From IMG/VR virus record IMGVR_UViG_3300024265_000081, positions 1 to 48,299 of that record: 48,299 bases of DNA; one strand, 5' to 3'. This document shows positions 38,601 through 47,566 of the stretch, in pieces. Each line of letters starts with the position of its first letter. Position 1 is the stretch's first letter. Below the pieces are notes generated by a model. The model had not been told where the DNA came from and searched no databases. It saw only the letters and a list, made by a program, of their open reading frames with translations. The stretch comes from a virus. The position numbers and the translations under genes are program-made.

Positions 38601-41600
38601 GTATCAACATCAGCACCAACATGACGGATATTGCCTTAAAACCCGACGGAACCAAAGTGTGGTTCATGACCTTTAGTGGCGATTTTCTGGAACGCACCTT
38701 AAGTACGCCGTTTGATTTCTCAACAGCCGGTGGTGCCGCAACGCGGAACACGACAGCGAGCAGCACAAACGGGTTTGTGATTAAACCCGATGGATTATCC
38801 TTATATTTCTCACAGGAAAATGGCACCGTTTTACGCTGGTCCATGACCATCCCGTATGATCTTTCAACGCTTACTGATACCGGCGAAAGTTTTGCCACCG
38901 GTATTACGCCAAACTCAACGGACCTGATCATCTCTGACGATGGTCGCCGGTTCATCATGTGCGGCAACAGCACAACGATTAATCTTTTTGAGATGACGGT
39001 TCCCTGGGACATTACGACGGCGGTCTTGATTGACACGGTAGTTATTTTGGGTGCCGGAAACATTCAGAATACCTGTTATGCCTTCGATAACTCAAAGCTG
39101 TTCTTTGCAAGTGCCGTTACCGACACCATTGAACAGTATGCCATGGGCGAAGCCTTTGACATTTTAGTCTATGAGCAAAGCCCCACGGTCATTGAGAATA
39201 TACAAGATAATGCGGTGCGCACCGCCGAAAGCGGGCATATAGCCACCGGTAAATTTATTGCGGTGGTGGAAGACACGGCATTGCCCGCACCGTTGTTGGC
39301 GCTGGAAGTTAGTTACGACGGCTTAAAGTATTTCGTGGCCGGTAACGATCCGAATATCAACGTCTATAACATGACGGTGCCCTTTGATATTACCTCGGGC
39401 ACGTTAGAAGCCAACAACTCATTTAACGCCGGTTTTTCTGTCCAAACCTTGGGGATTAGTCCCGACGGTTTGAATGTCATTACGCCGTCAGGCGGCGGCA
39501 TCGTGCGGTTTTGGACGCTTGGCTCACCCTTTGATTTTGATGATTCCACCCAAGGCGCGGACGTGTCACCGACCGAACTCACCGGCACCTTGGTGTCGTG
39601 TTCGAGCAGCGGCGACGGTCGATTTTTCTATATACACGATGACGACGGCGGACTCTTTCAATACTCGCGGCGCAATTGGGAGGACCAAACCCTTACCTAT
39701 ACCGGCAATACGTTTAGTTTTGGAAGTACTAGCAATACGCAATGCTCGACCATTAGCAGTGATGGCCGGATTTTATACGTCAAATTAGGGAACAACGACG
39801 ATCTTCGCGAATATACCCTTACTACCCCTTGGGATGTATCCACCGCTATTTTAATCGATACAAATACAGCGTTCTTTGATAACTCGCTGATACGGGAAAT
39901 TGTCGTGATTGGCAATGCGTCTCGAATCTACGGCGGTTCAACGGATATCAATAACGGCGATGTCGGCGAGTATTCGCTCGGAGAGTCCACCACGACGTTA
40001 CTGGCGGACGATGTGACCGCCGTGAATGCCACGGTCAATAATGCGCTGACCTATTTGGACGGCTCGACCGAGAGTGTGGCAGTAGCCGCGAACGGTATCA
40101 CTAACCCAATTGCCAACTCGACGTTTGTTCAAGCCTTTGATGTGTCGGCACAAGAAACCGCGCCTAACGATGTTCACTTTCGCCCCGACGGCTTGCGCTT
40201 TTATATTATTGGCAACAGCTCCGACCGGGTGAACCAATACCACCTATCCACCGCGTGGGATGTGTCCACGGCGGTGTTTAATCAATTTTTGAATGTCAAT
40301 AGCGAAGACGCGTTCCCCGAGGGGCTGTTCTTTAAGCCCGACGGCACGAAGCTGTATTTCGTCGGCCAGACCGGGGACAACCTCTACGAATACGACCTAA
40401 GCACCGCGTGGGATGTGTCCACGGGCACGCTGACTAATACCTTTGATCTATCGAGCGAAGATATTACACCGGTTGCCGTTTGGTTCCGTCCAGATGGACT
40501 AGCATTTTTCATGTTCGGTTTTGCCACTAACGATGTTTTCAAATACGATGTAGTAACGCCTTGGGACACCACCAACGCCAGTTATAGCGGAGTCTCATTT
40601 AGTCTACCCGGTTCCTTTACTAGTCTACGCGGCGGTGGTTTTAATGAAGACGGGCGTTCAATGTATGCCACTTTTGATGCTCCAGACGAGATGGCAGAGT
40701 TTCGCCTGTCCACGCCGTGGAATATTACCACCGCCGTATTGATTAGCACGTTATCAACCAGCTCTACGCTGTCACGCGGCTTTTGTCTCAATAGCGCCGA
40801 GGGCAAATTGTATGTTGTTGATGGCACCAACGACACGGTGCGCGAATACGATTTAGGGTTAAGTAGTTTACGCACGGATAATTTGACCACCAGCAGTATG
40901 GTCACTTATCGCGACGGATCGACCCAAATAGCGGGAGCCACACCCGACGGGGTGGGCTGGCATCCGCTCGGTCTGCGTCAGATACAAACGTTCGATGTCG
41001 GCAATGAAGATTTAGCGCCCGTGAGTATGTTTACTCGCGTGGACGGTTTAAAGCTGTTCATTACCGGCGATATAGTCGATGAGATGTTCGAGTACGATCT
41101 GACCGTGCCGTGGGATTTATCAACCATATCCTATTCAGGCAATTCTGATTCAACCATTCCAGCACTCCCCGTCGGCCAATTCTGGAAATACGACGGCACG
41201 CGCATGTACGTGTTGCCTTTTACTACGGGCCTTGTAGAGCAATTTGATTTAGACACTCCCTGGAGCTTAACCGGTTCGACCAGTAGCGGCACCTTTGATG
41301 TCGTCGGTCCTTCATCTGGCCCTGAAGATATCACGTTTAAGCCCGACGGCACCGCGTTTTATGTCATCGATATTGTTGAAACGATCCGTCAATTCGATAT
41401 GTCTACCCCGTGGGATTTGAACAGCGCCAGCGATCCGAGCATTTCGTTAGATGTTTCCACCGATGTCGGCAACGGTGCAGCGGTCGCGTTTCGTCCTGAC
41501 GGAAGTGTGATGCTGGTTGGCGATAACGTTAACGATTCGGTCCACCGCTACGATTTGGCCGTGCCTTGGGACATATTAACGGCCGTGCATATCGAAGAGT

Positions 41601-43381
41601 TTTTACTGTCGGGTGTTGATAACCTGGTTAGCATGAGCTTTAAGGGTGATGGCACTAAAGCCTTTTTGCTCGAAGAGACAAATAACCTTATCCACGAATA
41701 CGATCTGGATTTGGTGACCACTAATTTAGTCACGACAACGGTCAATGGCCGTGTGGATTCGTTGGTATCTGACGAGGGTATAGAAATATTCACCAGCGCC
41801 GACTTAGACGCCTTGGCATCGGGCGGTGTGATTACCGTGGCCAGTCCCACCAATTTAATATTTAAAGACGACATACTCACTACAAACGTTTTTGATGTGA
41901 CGGTCGGTCCTTTAACCATTAGCGCGCCCGGCGAAGGGTTTTCGCTGACTTATATTGGCACCGGGACTTTATTCTCGGGATCGGGTTCGTTGGTGATTCG
42001 TCCCAGTATGCAAATGACCAGTGGTAGCACGGGCACGCTGTTTAATATGGATTTGGGTGACGCCAACCTGTTTATTCATCAGGATTCGAGTTGGATCAAT
42101 TGGGATACCACCGGCACGATTAAGGGCGGTATCGTGCTTGTCCAAAATATGAATAATATTTTGTGGGCCACCCCGTTAATTCTCGATAGCAATGTGTTTG
42201 CCGATGTGGCCACGCTGGCGACAGCTTTGCCGCCCAGTAGCGGAAACATGATTTCGATAGTAAATCGCGAAAAAGAAAACGCGATTTACCGGTTCACCAA
42301 TACCACGGGGGATCTCTCGGGCACCACGACCAGCCTGTACAAGATTGATCCGTCTATCCTTGACTCGACCCAAGTAACGATAATTAGCGGGGCGATCATC
42401 AACGGTGGCGGCAATTTTGATACCGCTGGCAGCACGGGCACATTTACCGCCGTGGCCGATGCGTCCGTCGCTGCGACGGCCATCACCAGCGTTACCGACT
42501 CCAGCGGCGTGGCGCGGTTTAATTTCACCGTGGGGCCGACACTACACGTTAACCAGGAAGTGGTGATATCCACTTTTGTCACGAATACAGCCTACAACGG
42601 CACCTTTTTTATCACCACCACCGGCGTGGGCTTTTTTGAAGTTGCCTCAATTGATTTCGGCACTGACGAAACCGGCAGCTTTCTAAGCAACAGTGTGTCG
42701 GTCACCTCGGCCACGCACGGCCTTGGCAACGGCCAATCACTGGTTATTGATAGTGACTTGAGCACGGATTACGACGGTGGCGCGGTTACCTACCAAGCGG
42801 CCACCAATACTTTCAGAATAAACCGAACGTTTACCGCGACCCAAACCGGAACGTGGGATACCAGCGGACTCAATCAAAAAGATCCCCGCGTGTTGGCGCA
42901 GTTACAGCAAATTGAAATTGACAGCAAATACATCGGTTGTGCGTTCGTCAATGACAACTCGACGGCTAACGGCGCGATTGTTAATAACACCTTTACCGAT
43001 ATGGTCTTCGGCACCGCTGGCACCGCGATGGTGGAATGTTCCAACGCCGAGCGCTGGAAATTGGTAGACGAGTTAAACGGCACCTTGGAATACACCGGAA
43101 CTGAACCTTTCGACGGCACTATAGGCTATGACTTTTCCGTCGTCAGTAGCGGCGGCGCGGTGGAGTTTCGTTTTAAGTGGGTGAAAGATCCAGGCGGCGG
43201 TTTTGCCGATCTGGACGACGATGTTCAAGCGTTAGCCGATGTGGCGAGCACGGCCACCAGCGTATCCAAAACCCAACCCTTAACGGCTGTCACTGGCGAT
43301 TTGATTAAACCCCAAATAACACGCAATTCAGGCACCAGTGGCATTACCGCACGCTATGCCACCGTGAACGTGACGCAATAA
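35627..43381 (+). CDS. Giant modular repeat protein, 6 x 5 propeller-like repeats
   Basis: A 2584-residue protein that alone takes 16% of the genome. Residues 1-335 resemble a beta-helix, ending FSDGSTQI. Residues about 337-2040 hold six modules of some 270-295 residues, each with five repeats of about 45-50 residues having a D-G-(lk)-(fm)-Y strand and a Y-x-L-[ST]-T-[AP]-WD-[IVL]-[ST]-T ending, typical of beta-propeller blades. Modules end with short DGST-Q segments, as in trimeric fibre joints. Residues 2040-2584 return to beta-helix-like sequence. It is probably a long receptor-binding or adhesive appendage. It has no signal peptide or transmembrane segment, and is followed 9 bp later by another structural gene. 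Confidence 0.75.
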   Translation: MAFKSNIDGQIRGFYFAASGDDQLSGETLEVPKLTIQAAINAAAALIPVPSATDLAIVSASQGGSFTNSFVMADFVQVNGVNTSINATAAIAITMANSAELILTSAANSQASSTVLDVTGKTFVASFVGVLGTIGASSIGASVSGTVSNIFFDTPQVLCDGTGSTAFSITSTNTTAVDINVDTVNFLGNDTTFIDHNPANVTDVTNVSVSSIEKNSSTGTTAFLVQNGLLSVESAGTIDAADAIQVTGAGTLIIDANEINGDITVDAGATLKCNIRNFTGTLTNNGTIQGTIFHTALNETVFYGDAAFNDVISIQGGVSLQSPIEFSDGSTQIKAASPNLFEGRTVSAILNQTFDVTAQDTQPHAVFFREDGIKMYVSAAITDTVLEYDLSTGWDISTAVFNQSFDVSSQESNIRGLFFKEDGLRMYITGSAGMDINQYDLGTAWDISTAVFDTNFSLAAQTTLPIAVVFNPLGFSFYIADFINGFIRRYNMTTAWDVATASFSGDSFDTSGTIGTLDPGGVCFRLDGAIMYVLGDTEESILEYFLTTPWDITTAQFEDVRIENIEAMRGLCANHYNEKLFFVSASTALVYDFNLGIALEGGLSAPQTLTINPSGDVDITTPVNFLDGSTQIQASAPGQPPRLNTINLLTTFDASGQISDSNGIWISRNGLKLYLADDTTLTAFEYTLTVPFDTSTMTYSGNSLVRGAAFESFALSSDGTQAYFMNLVGQFTIADLSTAFDLSTAGSFFTATPSGLSALSSVRVLDNGIDVFFMMNGGVILQWEMTVPNNLDTLVDTGNSFTDAGIGNAAGLDIFNDRRGFVTCDPNTDTIFHYALDVPGDITSARLIDSFLDSGAGFVEIAAASNTSKLFTLQIASGTMRDYTLGLGSDALSVFDGVNTGNLTIEENSAIAFGNESTQNQAPIPGGTAFNLKNLYFENSEDVSAEIDSVRGMWISQDGLKLYIADVTSQSGFEYDMTVPWDTTTLSYSGNSINISTNMTDIALKPDGTKVWFMTFSGDFLERTLSTPFDFSTAGGAATRNTTASSTNGFVIKPDGLSLYFSQENGTVLRWSMTIPYDLSTLTDTGESFATGITPNSTDLIISDDGRRFIMCGNSTTINLFEMTVPWDITTAVLIDTVVILGAGNIQNTCYAFDNSKLFFASAVTDTIEQYAMGEAFDILVYEQSPTVIENIQDNAVRTAESGHIATGKFIAVVEDTALPAPLLALEVSYDGLKYFVAGNDPNINVYNMTVPFDITSGTLEANNSFNAGFSVQTLGISPDGLNVITPSGGGIVRFWTLGSPFDFDDSTQGADVSPTELTGTLVSCSSSGDGRFFYIHDDDGGLFQYSRRNWEDQTLTYTGNTFSFGSTSNTQCSTISSDGRILYVKLGNNDDLREYTLTTPWDVSTAILIDTNTAFFDNSLIREIVVIGNASRIYGGSTDINNGDVGEYSLGESTTTLLADDVTAVNATVNNALTYLDGSTESVAVAANGITNPIANSTFVQAFDVSAQETAPNDVHFRPDGLRFYIIGNSSDRVNQYHLSTAWDVSTAVFNQFLNVNSEDAFPEGLFFKPDGTKLYFVGQTGDNLYEYDLSTAWDVSTGTLTNTFDLSSEDITPVAVWFRPDGLAFFMFGFATNDVFKYDVVTPWDTTNASYSGVSFSLPGSFTSLRGGGFNEDGRSMYATFDAPDEMAEFRLSTPWNITTAVLISTLSTSSTLSRGFCLNSAEGKLYVVDGTNDTVREYDLGLSSLRTDNLTTSSMVTYRDGSTQIAGATPDGVGWHPLGLRQIQTFDVGNEDLAPVSMFTRVDGLKLFITGDIVDEMFEYDLTVPWDLSTISYSGNSDSTIPALPVGQFWKYDGTRMYVLPFTTGLVEQFDLDTPWSLTGSTSSGTFDVVGPSSGPEDITFKPDGTAFYVIDIVETIRQFDMSTPWDLNSASDPSISLDVSTDVGNGAAVAFRPDGSVMLVGDNVNDSVHRYDLAVPWDILTAVHIEEFLLSGVDNLVSMSFKGDGTKAFLLEETNNLIHEYDLDLVTTNLVTTTVNGRVDSLVSDEGIEIFTSADLDALASGGVITVASPTNLIFKDDILTTNVFDVTVGPLTISAPGEGFSLTYIGTGTLFSGSGSLVIRPSMQMTSGSTGTLFNMDLGDANLFIHQDSSWINWDTTGTIKGGIVLVQNMNNILWATPLILDSNVFADVATLATALPPSSGNMISIVNREKENAIYRFTNTTGDLSGTTTSLYKIDPSILDSTQVTIISGAIINGGGNFDTAGSTGTFTAVADASVAATAITSVTDSSGVARFNFTVGPTLHVNQEVVISTFVTNTAYNGTFFITTTGVGFFEVASIDFGTDETGSFLSNSVSVTSATHGLGNGQSLVIDSDLSTDYDGGAVTYQAATNTFRINRTFTATQTGTWDTSGLNQKDPRVLAQLQQIEIDSKYIGCAFVNDNSTANGAIVNNTFTDMVFGTAGTAMVECSNAERWKLVDELNGTLEYTGTEPFDGTIGYDFSVVSSGGAVEFRFKWVKDPGGGFADLDDDVQALADVASTATSVSKTQPLTAVTGDLIKPQITRNSGTSGITARYATVNVTQ

Positions 43382-43390
43382 GGCGAGCCG

Positions 43391-44071
43391 ATGAATAAAG
43401 ACATTTATGTAAACGATTTGCTGCACCGCTATTCCGGCTACAGCTTTGTTGAAACGACGGTGGGCTCGATGACCCAAGTGGAGTTTCAGGACGGTGGCTC
43501 GGCCACGGTGGCCGAGGCAACGACCTTAGTGTTGGTGGATGCCTACAAAAATATCCGCGATCAGATGCTAGAGGGTGCTTTTATAGCGGCCTTTATATCG
43601 ACCCCGACAGAGCGTGACGCTCTAACAGGCGTGGACAATGGCACCCTCATATTAAACGACGATAGCTATGCGATGGAGTGTTTTGACGAAAGTACGTGGT
43701 ATCCCGCGTCGGGAACCACCACGTGGGACACACGGCCCCGATCGACCGTGCAAACCACGGATGCCACCGCGACACAAATTGACCAATTTGATTTGGACGA
43801 CGAAGAAGTTTATATGGTTCAAATTTCGGTGGTGGGCATCACGGCTGACGGTTCTGACCGGTGCGGAGTGATTAAATCGGCGGTCGCCTATCGAGACGGC
43901 GGCGGCAGTGCCACCCTACAGGGAAACGTCGCGACGATGCTGGAAGAATACAGCGATTCGAATTGGGACGTTAACCTAACGGTTAATTCCAATGCTATTA
44001 GAGCCACCGTAACCGGCGTGGCGGCCACGACCATCAACTGGACTTGCTCCATGCAATTTATCGAGCGATAG
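43391..44071 (+). CDS. Fibre/appendage-associated protein
   Basis: A 226-residue protein with an N-terminal mixed region (NKDIYVNDLLHRYSGYSFVE) and a C-terminal Thr/Ala/Gly-rich beta region with Trp near its end. It starts 9 bp after the giant gene. It may form a base or tip of the appendage or act as its chaperone. No family is recognised. Confidence 0.5.
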   Translation: MNKDIYVNDLLHRYSGYSFVETTVGSMTQVEFQDGGSATVAEATTLVLVDAYKNIRDQMLEGAFIAAFISTPTERDALTGVDNGTLILNDDSYAMECFDESTWYPASGTTTWDTRPRSTVQTTDATATQIDQFDLDDEEVYMVQISVVGITADGSDRCGVIKSAVAYRDGGGSATLQGNVATMLEEYSDSNWDVNLTVNSNAIRATVTGVAATTINWTCSMQFIER

Positions 44072-44082
44072 GAGAACACTTT

Positions 44083-44412
44083 ATGCGCCCTCAAACCTCT
44101 AACACGATCAGCTCAGTCACTTCGACTGGTTGGATGATGCACGACTACACACGCAACCCGTTTGGCGTGACGATGCGACCGGAACTCTCCACGGGAGCGG
44201 CCTTAACCTACACCGTCGAACACACGCTCGAAGCGGTGAACCGAGGCGTGACGCCCACGGCCGCGCAGATTTTTGATGACGACGTGATTGTCGGGCTCAC
44301 CGCCTCGACGGCGCAAAAACTCTTGTCGTCTGTCGTCGCTTCACGGCTAACCATAACCGCCTTTACCAGCGGCGATGCCACTCTCAAGCTGATTCAACCG
44401 GACGCCGACTAA
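44083..44412 (+). CDS. Small structural protein
   Basis: A 109-residue protein from the ATG at 44083 with GGAG upstream (a longer reading starts in the previous gene). It is Thr/Ser/Ala-rich with strands, and TSTGWMMHDYTRNPFGVTMR looks like a conserved start. Its stop overlaps the next ATG by 1 bp. It leads into the tail-hub genes. Confidence 0.5.
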   Translation: MRPQTSNTISSVTSTGWMMHDYTRNPFGVTMRPELSTGAALTYTVEHTLEAVNRGVTPTAAQIFDDDVIVGLTASTAQKLLSSVVASRLTITAFTSGDATLKLIQPDAD

Positions 44413-44663
44413 TGGGGCGGTACATACGAATCAACACCTTCAGTGAGTGGGATTCCAACACCATCGATGATATTTCCGGTTTTAAAGTCAAAGTTAGCGA
44501 AGTGGCGAGGCGATGGGACGGCATTTATGCGGCTCCGGTATTGATCGAACCGCGCCAGCCCCAGGACTTCCCGGTGGCGGCTCAACCACAAGTCGTCTAC
44601 AAAACCGCTCGCAGTGAACAAGTCGAAGCGGAAGGCGCAGTAACAGCGCCCGAGATTATATGA
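44412..44663 (+). CDS. Small virion-region protein
   Basis: An 83-residue protein with MGRYIRINTFSEWDSNTIDD and a Pro/Gln/Ala C-terminus. It overlaps the gp4-like gene by 4 bp. It may be a head-tail joining or closing protein. No family is recognised. Confidence 0.5.
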   Translation: MGRYIRINTFSEWDSNTIDDISGFKVKVSEVARRWDGIYAAPVLIEPRQPQDFPVAAQPQVVYKTARSEQVEAEGAVTAPEII

Positions 44664-45592
44664 CCACCAGCGGCGTTTACGCTTTAGATCTCACCTTAAA
44701 TGAAATCCTGATTGACGCTTTCGATCGCCTCCAAATTGGGGCTGACGGTGAGACGTTAGACGGCGATATGTTTGAACGAGGGAGGCTGGCGGCAAACCTG
44801 TTGATAAAAAGCTGGGAACAACAAGGCATTCACCTCTGGACCTACACCGAAGGGACGTTGTTTATCCAAAAAGGTCAGGCCAAATACGATTTTGCCACGG
44901 CTCAGCTATCCAATACCTTCTTTGAAACGACCACTACAGCCGCATCGCTAATCGCAACCGGCCAAATTACGGTGACCTCTACCGATGACATGGTGATCGG
45001 CGATAATCTCGGAATAATCCTGGAAGACAACTCAATCCAATGGACGTTGATAGCTAGTCTACCCGGCGCTAATGTGGTTACTTTTGGCGATGCGTTAACT
45101 CAGGCTGTGAATTCTGGCGCGGTCATATATAACTACAGGGACACGTTTGTCCCGGTTAAGCGCATATTAAACGTTAGGCGACGTGAGACGGATAACTACG
45201 AAATCCCCATTATCTTTGAATCGCGTGAGGATTATTTCGATCTCCCTAACAAGGAAAACGAGGGGACACCCATTCAAGCCTATTTTTCACGGCAGCGAGA
45301 CGCGGGCATCATGTATTTATGGAATACGCCCTCCAGTGCCGTGCCGGTAATTAATTTCACCTACGAAAGATCCTTACAAATATTCGTGACGGCCGCTGAT
45401 ACCTTTGATTTTCCCGAGGAATGGCACGAAGCGATTATTGCTAACGTCGCTGTGAAGTTAATCCCAAAATACGGATCCAGTCAGGCTCTATCGGACCTAT
45501 TAAGAGTCGAGGCGGCGGATGCGCTCGCTATGGCGCTGAGCTTTGATTCAGCGGTTTATCCCGTCGAAATGGACATGCAAGAGTACGGCTAA
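44660..45592 (+). CDS. Head-to-tail adaptor, P22 gp4-like
   Basis: A 310-residue protein. N-terminal helices (LTLNEILIDAFDRLQIGADG) precede a beta section and a C-terminal FDFPEEWHEAIIANVAVKLI segment typical of tail-tube/adaptor proteins of podoviruses. P22 gp4 (166 residues) is shorter, so the fit is by order and motif. It would bind beneath the portal and hold the tail hub. It overlaps the gp10-like gene by 1 bp. Confidence 0.65.
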   Translation: MTTSGVYALDLTLNEILIDAFDRLQIGADGETLDGDMFERGRLAANLLIKSWEQQGIHLWTYTEGTLFIQKGQAKYDFATAQLSNTFFETTTTAASLIATGQITVTSTDDMVIGDNLGIILEDNSIQWTLIASLPGANVVTFGDALTQAVNSGAVIYNYRDTFVPVKRILNVRRRETDNYEIPIIFESREDYFDLPNKENEGTPIQAYFSRQRDAGIMYLWNTPSSAVPVINFTYERSLQIFVTAADTFDFPEEWHEAIIANVAVKLIPKYGSSQALSDLLRVEAADALAMALSFDSAVYPVEMDMQEYG

Positions 45593-47007
45593 TGCCTAAT
45601 TTCCCGTTAACCGAAAGCAGCAAAGATTTCGACTCTAAACGCTCGCGATCGGTTTTATTTAATTTAATGACGGAGACCGATTTCAAAGGGTATCAGACCG
45701 TCAGGCGCACAGAAGGATTAACGGAATTTTCTACAACCGAGGATACGCCTCGATCCAATTTTATTATCAATTCGGATTTATTGTATTTTGTGGGAGGACT
45801 GAATTTACTGACTCTCACCGCTGCCGGGATTCAAACAATAATTGGTGCTATCGGCGGTGAAGGTCGCGCTTCCCTAGCGCAAAACTCCGCACCGGGCGGC
45901 AATCAAATTTGCGTACTGAACGGCACAGGAGAGGGGTATATTTTTACCGTTGGCGGCGCGCTAGTTCAAATCACGGACACGGATTTTTTCCCTTCCACCT
46001 CCGTCACCATATTGAACGAACGGTTTTGGTTCGCTCGCGACGGCACTAACGAATTTTTTGGCTCCGAGATCTCCGATGGATTCACGTATGACCCGTTGAC
46101 GTTTGGATCGGCTGAAGAATCCCCTGACGATGTGGTGAGTCTTATCGCGAAAAAGTCGTCGTTATGGGTCATTGGCGAACGAACTTCCCAGTATTTCCAA
46201 ACCTTTGATGATGTCACTTTTCCATTGCGTGCGGTGCGCGGGGCCACCAAAGAGCGAGGAATTGCAGCGCCGGATTCGATAGCCGAGATAGGCGAATTTT
46301 TTGCTTATCTCGCCGATGACGGAACGGTAAGGCTTTTTTCGGGTACGGAGATGCAAAAAATCTCAACGCTGGAACTCGAATTAAAGATAAACGGGAACGG
46401 TACTTTAACGTCTCCTGGTTTCACCAATATCACCGATGCGGTTGGATTTTTCATTGACGGTCCGGTGCATAAAATCTACGTGCTCACCTTCCCGACTGAC
46501 GGCTATACATGGTGTTATGACATAACGACTCAGTTGTCCCACGAAAGAGGATCGGAGGGAGAGCCGACGTGGCGAATCTCTTCAGCGGTCATCTTTGATA
46601 ATAAAAATATTGTGGGCGATATTTTTGTTCCGACCATGTGGGTTCTAGATCCCAATGCACAGAAGGAAGGAGATGAAATCCAAAGAACCCGGATTCGATC
46701 GGCCTCAGTCGTTAATCCCAAAAACATAACGATTCCTTTAATTGAGATTGATATGGAAGTGGGCCAGCCTAAAAATCCCGATGATGACCCGCAATTAATG
46801 GTGAGCTATTCCAAAGACGGCGGCTATACCCTCGTTAATCACAGCGACATACCGTTAGGAACATTAGGTAATTATCGAACACGAGTTCCCATTCGTCGGT
46901 TTGGACGTGTAGTCAGGAATAAAGATTTTATTTTGGAGCTGGAGACTACGGACGAAGTAAGGGTTCAATATTACGGGGCGTTTTTTGAGCCAAGAGTTTC
47001 AATGTGA
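45592..47007 (+). CDS. Tail hub/DNA stabilisation protein, P22 gp10-like
   Basis: A 471-residue protein, matching the length of P22 gp10 (472). It begins NFPLTESSKDFDSKRSRSVL and contains strand-rich blades with SLIAKKSSLWVIGERTSQYF and RAVRGATKERGIAAPDSIAE. Such proteins bind the adaptor and plug the tail so packed DNA stays in. Order, length and coupling with both neighbours support it. Confidence 0.75.
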   Translation: MPNFPLTESSKDFDSKRSRSVLFNLMTETDFKGYQTVRRTEGLTEFSTTEDTPRSNFIINSDLLYFVGGLNLLTLTAAGIQTIIGAIGGEGRASLAQNSAPGGNQICVLNGTGEGYIFTVGGALVQITDTDFFPSTSVTILNERFWFARDGTNEFFGSEISDGFTYDPLTFGSAEESPDDVVSLIAKKSSLWVIGERTSQYFQTFDDVTFPLRAVRGATKERGIAAPDSIAEIGEFFAYLADDGTVRLFSGTEMQKISTLELELKINGNGTLTSPGFTNITDAVGFFIDGPVHKIYVLTFPTDGYTWCYDITTQLSHERGSEGEPTWRISSAVIFDNKNIVGDIFVPTMWVLDPNAQKEGDEIQRTRIRSASVVNPKNITIPLIEIDMEVGQPKNPDDDPQLMVSYSKDGGYTLVNHSDIPLGTLGNYRTRVPIRRFGRVVRNKDFILELETTDEVRVQYYGAFFEPRVSM

Positions 47008-47225
47008 CCCAATTATTGGATATGGATCAAATATGTTTTGACGAAAACGGCAGGCCAACCGCCTATTTTGAGGATTTGTGGGCACAGCTCGTCGAAGATC
47101 TGGGAGGAGAAACCACTAACTTTGCTTCCGAGGCTTTCGAGTTGGCGAATTTCCCGATTGAATCCGCTGTTCTTCTGGCCCAGGTTGCAAGGCTTCGCCA
47201 GAGAATAGAAGCGCTAGAGCCCTAA
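47004..47225 (+). CDS. Small tail-region protein
   Basis: A 73-residue acidic protein with a C-terminal coiled-coil-like helix (LLAQVARLRQRIEALEP). It is placed where P22 gp26 (tail needle, 233 residues) would be but is far too short. It could be a small needle-like or chaperone protein. Confidence 0.45.
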   Translation: MTQLLDMDQICFDENGRPTAYFEDLWAQLVEDLGGETTNFASEAFELANFPIESAVLLAQVARLRQRIEALEP

Positions 47226-47227
47226 CG

Positions 47228-47566
47228 ATGACGATAAACTTTGTAGCGGCTGTTTCAGAGTCCGTTCCCACCACAGATACCGTGTTATTTACCGCCTCGA
47301 CCACAATCAATAGCGCGCAAATCGTTTCGGGTGTTTGCAATAATTACTCAGCGGGCGCGGAAACCATCACGGTCAACATAATTTCCAGCGGTGGTTCGGT
47401 CGGGACCACTAACGAATACATCAGCGCTCTGTCGATTGCAGCGGGAGACAACGACCCGTTAGAGGGCATTGTAGGGGCTATTCTAGCGCCGGGAGACAGC
47501 GTTTCGATTGTTGGAAGCACCGTAACCACCATGAACCTTCGACTAGGGATAAAGGAATTATCGTGA
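47228..47566 (+). CDS. Beta-rich minor tail/virion protein
   Basis: A 112-residue protein, Thr/Ser/Val/Gly-rich with strands (TTINSAQIVSGVCNNYSAGA). It overlaps the GNAT-like gene by 4 bp. Composition and place suggest a virion decoration. No family is recognised. Confidence 0.5.
   Translation: MTINFVAAVSESVPTTDTVLFTASTTINSAQIVSGVCNNYSAGAETITVNIISSGGSVGTTNEYISALSIAAGDNDPLEGIVGAILAPGDSVSIVGSTVTTMNLRLGIKELS

Noticed and set aside
38587-39063. 158-residue leftward ORF inside the giant repeat gene
   Set aside because: Many such antisense ORFs recur in the repeat modules because of codon bias; none has a good start signal.
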